A stretch of DNA of 64,000 nucleotides, from the NCBI RefSeq assembly GCF_964340395.1, contig NC_135565.1, positions 7,009,142-7,073,141 on the forward strand. Direction: 5' to 3'. Numbering within the stretch: position 1 is the first letter of the stretch; each line of letters begins with the position of its first letter. The DNA comes from Glandiceps talaboti (Eukaryota > Hemichordata > Enteropneusta > Spengelidae). This document shows, one piece after another, positions 50,285-61,290 of this stretch. The notes beneath the pieces are model-generated. The model saw only the letters and a list, made by a program, of their open reading frames with translations. It ran no database searches and was not told the origin of the DNA. The position numbers and the translations under genes are program-made.

Positions 50285-51420
50285 AGAATAAAGCATGAAA
50301 TGATGAAATTCATCTTCTACCGCATAATTTGACAAAATTTAAAGATTCTTTCATCATGTACAGGAATCTTAGGAGTACACCATCTCCCCAACTCAATATA
50401 AATATTATAATCCAAAATTCTAAATTTAGTCACTAGTCTTCTACCAACTGGATTTTTAATTTGCAGAAGATGTTTCTCAAAACCAAAAGCTGTTTTAAAT
50501 AATCTAAATGTTCTCATTTTGTTTTTATTAGTACTTTTTTCTTCTAATGTCATTATGTAATTCCCTGTACCATGATTACAAAATTCTAGACATAAGTCAT
50601 AAAATTATGATGAACCTTCCTAGTATAATTAAACCTGCAAAGATTTGACCACACACTGTTCTCATTATATTTAACAAGTAAGTTTCTAATAATAAAATAT
50701 AAATACCCCATGTTGAATAACACATAGAACAAATGTAGGCTGCTCACAATAAATTGTCCATCGACAATTAATCTATACCAATACTTTAACAGAAGTTTAA
50801 TTACAGTGAAATTAGTGGGGAAATGACCTAATTCTCCAACAATACCACATCTTGATATCTTATAAGAAACCCAAAGTAGAAATCTATAAAAAGAAAAAAA
50901 AAACATCAACAAGAATCTGAAAATTTCTCAATTTCATAACCCCAAACTTCACATCTGTAAGTCACAATAGCAACAATTAAACAATCAAAGAGATCTAAAG
51001 CCACATCAATAGAAATACTCTAGTTAGAAGAAATAGTTATACATGAACTTAAGAGAGCTCTCGTGGATTTAAACTTCAAGTTATTGAGGTTTTGTTTAAA
51101 TTTACTGTTAGAAGAAATAATGATACCAAGAAAACAGTATTCTCTTAGGCTTACATTGTCGAGAGTAAAATTATAAAAAATAAAATTTGGATTTCCTGTA
51201 TTTACATATGACCTTGATTTCTTAATGTTGATTATTATTTTCTACTTTGTACAAAATAATGTAATTTAAATAAACAACTTTGCAACTCAACTTTAATTTC
51301 TAGTGGTAGAGACTCATCAGCATATAAAAGACAATTCAGAGACACACTTGTAAGTTTCACAGGGCTATCATTCTTGACAAAACAAGCTCTTTCCAAACTG
51401 GTGGATTCTAAATCAACTCT
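50285..51420 (-). pseudogene. LINE ORF2 remnant, RT palm to C-terminus
   Basis: Read on the minus strand across three frames: FVKNDSPVKLTSVSLNCLLY, then YADE (51313-51324, catalytic YADD altered); KLHYFVQSRK; IKKSRSYV; LDNVSLREYCFLGIIISS; LNNLKFKSTRALLSS; SIDVALDLFDCLIVAIVTYR, then CEVWGYE (about 50945); SRCGIVGELGHFPTNFTV; LLKYWYRLIVDG; SVWSNLCRFNY; MTLEEKSTNKNKMRTFR; RRLVTKFRILDYNIYIELGR; and AVEDEFHHFMLY. This is the palm, thumb and C-terminal region of a non-LTR reverse transcriptase. A stop after SSN, frameshifts and the lost Asp show it is dead. Its 5' truncation lies where the 169-bp satellite begins. Confidence 0.85.
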
Positions 51421-51429
51421 TTCCTTGTT

Positions 51430-54400
51430 TTTGACCTTCCTTTACCAATCTTAGACTAAAGTACTAAAATTTATTACAAAAATGTTCGCAATTTTCGTTT
51501 TAAACATGTACAAATGTAACTACATTTTTGTATGAGGCCAGACACCAGAGTTATACCTAGCCTTGCAAACTATGCTCTATTCCAAATTCATTCATGCTAC
51601 AACAACACTGTCACTGTTTCTCACCTACTTCTATCCATCTTAGTATAAACTATTAAAATTTATTACAAAAATGTCCGCCATTTTGATTTTTAGCATGTAA
51701 CTAGGAGACCAGACACCAGAGTTACCTAGACTTACAAACTATGCTCTATTCCAAATTGATTCATGCTACAACAACACTGTCACTGTTTTTCACCTATTTC
51801 TATCCATCTTAGACTAAACTACTAAAATTTATTAGAAAAATGTCAGCCATTTTGATTTTTAGCATGTAACTAGGAGACCAGACACCAGAGTTACCTAACC
51901 TTACAAACTATGCTCCTTTCCAAATTGAATCATGCTACAACAACACTGTCACTGTTTCTCACCTACTTCTATCCATCTTAGACTAAACTACTAAAATTTA
52001 TTAGAAAAATGTCCGCCATTTTGATTTTTAGCATGTAACTAGGAGACCAGACACCAGAGTTACCTAACCTTACAAACTATACTCCTTTCCAAATTCATTC
52101 ATGCTACAATAACACTGTCACTGTTTTTCACCTATTTCTATCCATCTTAGACTAAACTACTAAAATTTGTTAGAAAAATGTCAGCCATTTTGATTTTTAG
52201 CATGTAACTAGGAGACCAGACACCAGAGTTACCTAGCCTTACAAACTATACTCTTTTCCAAATTCATTCATGCTACAATAACACTGTCACTGTTTTTTAC
52301 CTATTTCTATCCATCTTAGACTAAACTACTAAAATTTGATAGAAAAATGTCCGCCATTTTGATTTTTAGCATGTAACTAGGAGACCAGACACCAGAGTTA
52401 CCTAACCTTACAAACTATACTCCTTTCCAAATTGAATCATGCTACAATAACACTGTCACTGTTTTTCACCTATTTCTATCCATCTTAGACTAAACTACTA
52501 AAATTTATTAGAAAAATGTCCGCCATTTTGATTTATAGCATGTAACTAGGAGACCAGACACCAGAGTTACCTAACCTTACAAACTATACTCCTTTCCAAA
52601 TTGAATCATGCTACAATAACACTGTCACTGTTTTTCACCTATTTCTATCCATCTTAGACTAAACTACTAAAATTTGTTAGAAAAATGTCAGCCATTTTGA
52701 TTTTTAGCATGTAACTAGGAGACCAGACACCAGAGTTACCTAGCCTTACAAACTATACTCTTTTCCAAATTCATTCATGCTACAATAACACTGTCACTGT
52801 TTTTTACCTATTTCTATCCATCTTAGACTAAACTACTAAAATTTATTAGAAAAATGTCCGCCATTTTGATTTTTAGCATGTAACTAGGAGACCAGACACC
52901 AGAGTTACCTAACCTTACAAACTATACTCCTTTCCAAATTGAATCATGCTACAATAACACTGTCACTGTTTTTCACCTATTTCTATCCATCTTAGACTAA
53001 ACTACTAAAATTTGTTAGAAAAATGTCTGCCATTTTGATTTTTAGCATGTAACTAGGAGACCAGACACCAGAGTTACCTAACCTTACAAACTATACTCCT
53101 TTCCAAATTGAATCATGCTACAATAACACTGTCACTGTTTTTCACCTATTTCTATCCATCTTAGACTAAACTACTAAAATTTGTTAGAAAAATGTCAGCC
53201 ATTTTGATTTTTAGCATGTAACTAGGAGACCAGACACCAGAGTTACCTAGCCTTACAAACTATACTCCTTTCCAAATTGAATCATGCTACAATAACACTG
53301 TCACTGTTTTTCACCTATTTCTATCCATCTTAGACTAAACTACTAAAATTTATTAGAAAAATGTCAGCCATTTTGATTTTTAGCATGTAACTAGGAGACC
53401 AGACACCAGAGTTACCTAACCTTACAAACTATACTCCTTTCCAAATTGAATCATGCTACAATAACACTGTCACTGTTTTTCACCTATTTCTATCCATCTT
53501 AGACTAAACTACTAAAATTTGTTAGAAAAATGTCCGCCATTTTGATTTTTAGCATGTAACTAGGAGACCAGACACCAGAGTTACCTAACCTTACAAACTA
53601 TACTCCTTTCCAAATTGAATCATGCTACAATAACACTGTCACTGTTTTTCACCTATTTCTATCCATCTTAGACTAAACTACTAAAATTTGTTAGAAAAAT
53701 GTCAGCCATTTTGATTTTTAGCATGTAACTAGGAGACCAGACACCAGAGTTACCTAGCCTTACAAACTATACTCTTTTCCAAATTCATTCATGCTACAAT
53801 AACACTGTCACTGTTTTTTACCTATTTCTATCCATCTTAGACTAAACTACTAAAATTTGTTAGAAAAATGTCAGCCATTTTGATTTTTAGCATGTAACTA
53901 GGAGACCAGACACCAGAGTTACCTAGCCTTACAAACTATACTCCTTTCCAAATTCATTCATGCTACAATAACACTGTCACTGTTTTTCACCTATTTCTAT
54001 CCATCTTAGACTAAACTACTAAAATTTATTAGAAAAATGTCCGCCATTTTGATTTTTAGCATGTAACTAGGAGACCAGACACCAGAGTTACCTAACCTTA
54101 CAAACTATACTCCTTTCCAAATTGAATCATGCTACAATAACACTGTCACTGTTTTTCACCTATTTCTATCCATCTTAGACTAAACTACTAAAATTTGTTA
54201 GAAAAATGTCCGCCATTTTGATTTTTAGCATGTAACTAGGAGACCAGACACCAGAGTTACCTAACCTTACAAACTATACTCCTTTCCAAATTGAATCATG
54301 CTACAATAACACTGTCACTGTTTTTCACCTATTTCTATCCATCTTAGACTAAACTACTAAAATTTATTAGAAAAATGTCCGCCATTTTGATTTTTAGCAT

Positions 54401-55665
54401 GTAACTAGGAGACCAGACACCAGAGTTACCTAACCTTACAAACTATACTCCTTTCCAAATTGAATCATGCTACAATAACACTGTCACTGTTTTTCACCTA
54501 TTTCTATCCATCTTAGACTAAACTACTAAAATTTGTTAGAAAAATGTCCGCCATTTTGATTTTTAGCATGTAACTAGGAGACCAGACACCAGAGTTACCT
54601 AACCTTACAAACTATACTCCTTTCCAAATTGAATCATGCTACAATAACACTGTCACTGTTTTTCACCTATTTCTATCCACCTTAGACTAAACTACTAAAA
54701 TTTGTTAGAAAAATGTCAGCCATTTTGATTTTTAGCATGTAACTAGGAGACCAGACACCAGAGTTACCTAACCTTACAAACTATACTCTTTTCCAAATTC
54801 ATTCATGCTACAATAACACTGTCACTGTTTTTTACCTATTTCTATCCATCTTAGACTAAACTACTAAAATTTGTTAGAAAAATGTCAGCCATTTTGATTT
54901 TTAGCATGTAACTAGGAGACCAGACACCAGAGTTACCTAGCCTTACAAACTATACTCCTTTCCAAATTGAATCATGCTACAATAACACTGTCACTGTTTT
55001 TCACCTATTTCTATCCATCTTAGACTAAACTACTAAAATTTATTAGAAAAATGTCCGCCATTTTGATTTTTAGCATGTAACTAGGAGACCAGACACCAGA
55101 GTTACCTAGCCTTACAAACTATACTCCTTTCCAAATTCATTCATGCTACAATAACACTGTCACTGTTTTTTACCTATTTCTATCCATCTTAGACTAAACT
55201 ACTAAAATTTGTTAGAAAAATGTCAGCCATTTTGATTTTTAGCATGTAACTAGGAGACCAGACACCAGAGTTACCTAGCCTTACAAACTATACTCCTTTC
55301 CAAATTCATTCATGCTACAATAACACTGTCACTGTTTTTCACCTATTTCTATCCATCTTAGACTAAACTACTAAAATTTGTTAGAAAAATGTCAGCCATT
55401 TTGATTTTTAGCATGTAACTAGGAGACCAGACACCAGAGTTACCTAACCTTACAAACTATACTCCTTTCCAAATTGAATCATGCTACAATAACACTGTCA
55501 CTGTTTTTCACCTATTTCTATCCATCTTAGACTAAACTACTAAAATTTATTAGAAAAATGTCCGCCATATTGATTTTTAGCATGTACATGTAACTGAGAC
55601 CGGACACCAGAGTTACATGTACCTAGCCTTGCAAACTTTGCTCTTTTCCAAATCTCATTTAACAG
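51430..55665. repeat. 169-bp satellite/minisatellite, 25 units
   Basis: TTTTAGCATGTAACTAGGAG recurs every 169 bp from 51691 to 55240, with diverged edge units at about 51480 and 55580. Each unit carries AATGTC(C/A)GCCATTTTGAT, CCAGACACCAGAGTTACC, TTACAAACTATACTC, ATCATGCTACAATAACACTG and TCTATCCATCTTAGAC. Inner units are nearly identical apart from a few diagnostic sites. A three-unit (507-bp) pattern repeats near 52180-53030. No long ORF is present. Confidence 0.97.
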
Positions 55666-55972
55666 AAACATAACTAGCAAAAGAAATCATGATCAAATAC
55701 TACACCAATACTTTGACCATAAATATTTGCAAGTTTTAGAGTTGAACAATAAATGTATTAATCCTTTGTTAACTTTCTTATCTCTTACAGGTTTGTTACA
55801 CAGTACATAACAGATGTCCTATTCAAAGAAGCTGTTGTTTTGCTCGTCTCTAAGAGAAAAAAAATAACTTCAGACTCTATGTGTAGTAAAACAGAAATTT
55901 AGATCTTAAATCAATTAGTTGTGCACAAGGACATGAGCTCTATTTTGAACATTTTTAATACAATTGAAATGA

Positions 55973-55975
<3 letters not shown>
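55666..55975. other. No gene seen
   Basis: AT-rich spacer between the 169-bp satellite and a GT microsatellite. Confidence 0.5.

Positions 55976-56028
<53 letters not shown>
55976..56028. repeat. (GT)n microsatellite
   Basis: About 26 GT dinucleotides, next to the end of an inverted family A repeat. Confidence 0.97.
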
Positions 56029-56032
<4 letters not shown>

Positions 56033-56790
56033 CAACTTAGTCGAAAACTGCAGTCCGATTTCTTTGATACTTGGTGGTCATGTTATATTGGATGTCTAGT
56101 AGTGAAATTGTTCAAATGAAAATGATCACATCAGATATATGGGTTTTGGGTCAAAAATGTGATTTTTGTCAAAGAATTTAAACTACAAAACTACTGGGCA
56201 GATTGGCCTGAAATTTGGTGGGAACATTCTCAGGGGTGTGTAAATTAAGATTTGTTCATGACATGATGTTTCCATGTGTAATATGCAAAGTAGGGCTTTT
56301 TGGTTAAAAACCTACAATTCCAAAACTACTCAGTAGATTGGGCTGAACTTTTAACAGGGATGTATCTGCCGGTGTATAGATGAAGAAATATTAAGCATAT
56401 AATGATCTCATCAGTAACATCCAAATTAGGTGTAAACATGTAAATTGGTCAAAAATTTATATCTCAAAAAGTACTTGGTCAGGGAAACTGAAATTTGGTG
56501 AGATGGTTCTAGAAGTGTTGTTCTGCAGATTTCCTTTAGAATAGTTTGACACAATTGGCCCTAGCAACCATGACCATGGCCTTAGCAACAACCAAATGGC
56601 AGTATATTTTGGTTAAATAAGAACACCATCTGGTAGGCAGTTAGTAAACATTCAAAAAATGTATGCAAATATCCCTAGCAACAGTGGCCCCGCCCATGGC
56701 AACAGCCCAATAATCACATATGTGACAAACATAACATGTTTGGATAGGCAACTGGATAGTCATTCAACAAATGAACACCTATTTTTAGAA
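56029..56790 (-). repeat. Interspersed repeat family A, copy 4 (inverted)
   Basis: GTAAACAACTTAGTCGAAAA, GGCCTGAAATTTGGTGGGAA, CCATGACCATGGCCTTAGCA, CCCCGCCCATGGCAACAGCC and AGGCAACTGGATAGTCATTC are the reverse complement of family A modules in the same relative order. The 82-codon ORF at 56659 is a shadow. Confidence 0.7.
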
Positions 56791-57039
56791 TGGACTAGCA
56801 TATGGATAAATATTTTAAAAAACTACAGTTGTGCTACATCGCCATTGGCAGTATTTTGGAAAACAATAGTTGTGCTACAATGCCATTTTATATTTCTTTT
56901 TTTCTAAATATTTTTTTTCATATCTGAGGTAGTTATGTTTTTCATTGTTCTCCATATGCTCTCTGTTTTTGGTTTCTTCTCATCAGATGTACAGTCATTA
57001 CATTTTGGAAGAAAAGTTTTATATTGTCTTTTTAAATTG

Positions 57040-57190
57040 ATGTCAGTTTGTGCATCCACCAATTCTTGCGAGACTTCATAATTTTTGTGATGTTACAATT
57101 TTTTTCTTGAACTTGTTAATAAAAAGGTTAGGGTCGGCAGTGAAAAACTAGGCAGGGTCAGATAACCGGAATCAAACAATTATTTTTTTT
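57040..57190 (-). repeat. Interspersed repeat family C, copy 3 (inverted)
   Basis: CTTGCGAGACTTCATAATTT, TTAGGGTCGGCAGTGAAAAA and CAGGGTCAGATAACCGGAAT are reverse complements of the family C blocks at 38826-39000. Confidence 0.6.
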
Positions 57191-58440
57191 TATTGCTTTA
57201 AGAATTATTCAGAACATGATGATTCCATTATTGATATGCAAATTATGGCTAAAATGTGTCTTTTTGGTAAAATAATCTTTAATTCCAAAAGTAATGAGCT
57301 GGAAATTAATTTGAATGGCTCTTGGGGTATATAGATGAAGAAGTGTTAAGCATATGATGATCTCATCAGTGACATGAAAATTAGGTATAAAAATGTGAAT
57401 TTTGTTTAATCTTGTCTCTTGGCTCTCTTCGTTGGTGTAAACACACGTGTTTTTGTAATTTGTACTTCAAGCACTTGTTAAATGAGAATGTTAAAAGACA
57501 CAATCTTTTGTCATTAGAAAAATTTTGGATATTGCAAAGAGATATAGTCATATAACTTAAATCATGGATAATATTAATAAGTAATAAAATGTAAAATGAA
57601 CAGAAAACCAGTGTGGACTTCTATATATCTGACAATTTTACATGTTATACACAGAGTGAAGCTAGCATGTAAGTGGTGAATGATTTCATTTTATTTGATT
57701 CAGTTTTATTTTTTGTTGTTGAATGAGACTGATTTTAGGGAGCGATCAGATTTTACGCTGACTTTTTGTTCACCCCACCCCTGCTGACAAATAAAAAAAC
57801 ACTGCCCCCCCCCCCCCCCCCCCACATCTGTTGACAAGAAATATTCTTGTTCTTTCTTGCAATATATAAAGCTCTTTAGGCAGGAACCCTATGAGAAGTA
57901 TGATTGTCTGTTCATAGCTGTGCAAAATATTCATGGTTTTAGTAACCAAAAGTTCTAGGATATCTCTTACATTGAGTGAACTATTATCATTATAGATTAA
58001 TTCAGCTAATTATAAAGTACATTATTAGAAATGAAATTAACATAATTGTAAACCTAGGGGTTTCAGTAAGTTTCAAAGTAGGGAGAGAACTTGAAAAAGT
58101 GTCGGGAGAAGTGCATGCTATGCCCATGCGTGCATGCTATACAAGTGGGAGGGGGTGTCCCCCTCCCATGGTAAGATCTTTTGAAAAATGAACACCTTTT
58201 GGAGGCCATTTAGAGCACCATTCATAAGTAAAACACAACTTAGTTATATCATAAAAGTATCACTAATTTTAGGGTTTCAAAAGTTTAAATCATTCCAAGT
58301 CATATTGACACAAATGATAATGAAAAAAAGATCAAGTACAAAGTATAGTATAGTTTGTTTTATTTATTTACTTGCCCTATGTGGGCTTACCAAGTGAACA
58401 TTTTGTTCTATACAAATACATCCACTGGGCTTATAATAGT
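57191..58440. other. No gene seen; poly-C and a short GC hairpin
   Basis: A C homopolymer lies at 57805-57823. GGGAGGGGG-TGT-CCCCCTCCC (58147-58167) is a perfect 9-bp hairpin. A block at 57200-57400 resembles the second module of family A. No coding signal. Confidence 0.5.
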
Positions 58441-60950
58441 GTATGGTACTATACTATAAACTATACAAGACTATATACTATATACTATGCTATGCTATAT
58501 ACTATATACTATATTATACTATACTATATACTGTACTATACAATATACTGTACAATACTATACTATAATATTCTATACCTATACTATATTATATAGTATA
58601 TAGTCTAGTATGGTAGTCTAGTATAGTATAGTATAGTAGAGTATAGTAATGTATACTATATGGTATATAGTCGTGTAGTATAGTAGAGTATAGTATATGG
58701 TATATAGTATAGTGTAGTATAGTAGAGTATAGTATATGGTGAATAGTAGAGTATAGTATAGTATATGGTATATAGCATAGTATAGTATAGTATCGTATAT
58801 AGTCAAGTATAGTATATAGTATAATATAGTATATTATATAATATAGTATAGTATATGGTGTATAGCATGATAGCATAGTATAATATAATATAGTATAGTG
58901 TGGTATAATATAGTAGAGTAGAGTATATGGAATATAGTATAGTGTAGTGTAGTGTAGTATAGTATAGTATTAAATCAAGTATAGTATAGTATATCATATA
59001 GTATGGTATATAGTAAATTATAGTGTATAGTATAGTATAGTATATGGTATATAGTATAGTATACTCTACTATATAGTATAGTATACTATATACCAGACTA
59101 TACTATATACTGTACTATATAGTATACTATACTATATTATACTATACTATATAGTATACTATACTATACTGCATGTATATACTAAACTATACTATACTAT
59201 ACTGTACTATATACCAGACTATAATGCTATATTGCTATAATGCTATGTACTGTACTATATATTAAACTATACTATATACTATGTATTTTATTATGCTATA
59301 TACTATATACTATACTTTACTATTCTGCACTATACTATACTGTACTATACTACACTATACTATACTATAATATACTACACTGTACTGTATAATGTACTAT
59401 ACTATATTATACTATACTATACTATGCTATGCTATATACCATAAACTATACTATTTTATACTATACTATATACTAGACTATGCTATATACTGTACTATAT
59501 ACTATACTATATTATACTGTATACTATACTATACCATACTATACTATACTATACTATACTATTCTATACTACTAGTATACTATATACTATACTATATACC
59601 ATACTACATAGTATAGTATACTATATACTGTACAATACTATACTATATTATTCGATACCTATACTATAATATATAGTACATATTATATATAGTCTAGTAT
59701 AGTACATTATATAGTATAATATATAGTATAGTATACTGGTAGTATGGTATAGTACATAGTATAGTATAGTAGAGTATATGTTATTTTGTGTAGTATAGTA
59801 TAGTACATAGTATAGTGTAGTATATATTATAATATAGTATATTATATAGTATAGAATAGTATAGTATAGTATAATATAGTAGAGTATATAGTATAGTGTA
59901 GTGTAGTATAGTATAGCATAGTATATCATATAGTATGGTATATAGTAAAGTATAGTATATGGTATATAGTATAGCATATCATAGTATAGTATTGTATATT
60001 ATAGTATATAATAGTATAGTATAGTATATTATGGTATAATATACTAGAGTATAGTAGAGTATGTGGAATATAGTATAGTGTAGTGTACATTGTAGTATAG
60101 TATAGCATAGTATATCATATAGTATGGTATATAGTAAAGTATAGTATATGGTATATAGTATAGCATAGCATAGTATAGTATTGTATATTATAGTATATAA
60201 TAGTATAGTATAGTATAGTATAGTATATTATGGTATAATATACTAGAGTATAGTAGAGTATGTGGAATATAGTATAGTTTAGTGTATAGTATAGCATACT
60301 ATACCATACCGTACTATACTATATACTGTACAATACAATACTATAATATTATTCTATACCTATACTATCATATATAGTCTAGCATAGTATAGTATAGTAG
60401 AGCATATGGTATATAGTATAGCATAGCAAAGTATAGTATAGTCTAGTATAGTATAGTATAATATACTAGAGTATAATAGAGTATATGGAATATAGTGTAT
60501 AGTGTATATTATAGTGTAGTGTATAGTATAGCATACTATACCATACAGTACTATATAATATACTCTACTATATACAGTACAATAATATACTATAATATTA
60601 TTCTATACCTACACTATTGTATACAGTATAGAGTCTAGTATAGCATAGTATAGTATAGTATAGTATAGTGTAGTAGATTATAGTATAGTAGAATATATGG
60701 AATATAGTGTATAGTGTATATTATAGTGTAGTGTATAGTATAGCATACTATACCATACAGTACTGTATAATATACTCTACTATATACTGTACAATAATAT
60801 ACTATAATATTATTCTATTCCTACACTATCGTATATAGTATAGAGTCTAGTATAATCTAGTATAGTCTAGTCTAGTATAGTATAGTATAGTGTAGTAGAT
60901 TATAGTATAGTAGAGTATGTGGTATATAGTATAGTATACAGTCCAGTATA

Positions 60951-61290
60951 TTGATGGCGCAAATCGAGAGATCTGATTGATCTAGGCATCGAACTAGCGC
61001 GTCTAAACTGAGCGATAATGCACAGTTGGCACGTGTCAAAATTTTGATGTTCTCTCACTGTTCGTCTACGAACATTATAGTCCGCGCAGGGATGGGGGCA
61101 CAAATGAAACCAGAAAATGTTGCGTCATATCTTGTTTCCGACAGTTTCAATATACTGGTATAATATAATAGCGATAAACCACCCCTGGGAATGGTATACC
61201 ACTCGGTTTTGACCAGTGAACGAAATATATTGAGTTCACTGCTCAAAACCGAGTGGTATACCATCCCCAGGGTGTGGTTTATTGCTTAAG
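60951..61290. other. Non-satellite island within the pentamer array
   Basis: A 340-bp stretch of ordinary composition (GCGCAAATCGAGAGATCT, TAGTCCGCGCAGGGATGGGG) interrupts the array and ends with the foldback at 61171-61285. It has no gene. It is either an insertion or the original sequence surrounded by satellite. Confidence 0.8.
61171..61285. mobile_element. Foldback element, arms of about 51 bp
   Basis: The left arm 61171-61221 starts GCGATAAACCACCCCTGGGA. The right arm 61234-61285 ends GGGTGTGGTTTATTGC. The arms pair with a few mismatches and a one-base length difference, sharing AATGGTATACCACTCGGTTT-type sequence around a GAAATATATTGA centre. No clear target duplication is visible; TTAA follows the right arm at 61286-61289 but not the left. 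A snap-back or MITE type is likely. Confidence 0.75.
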
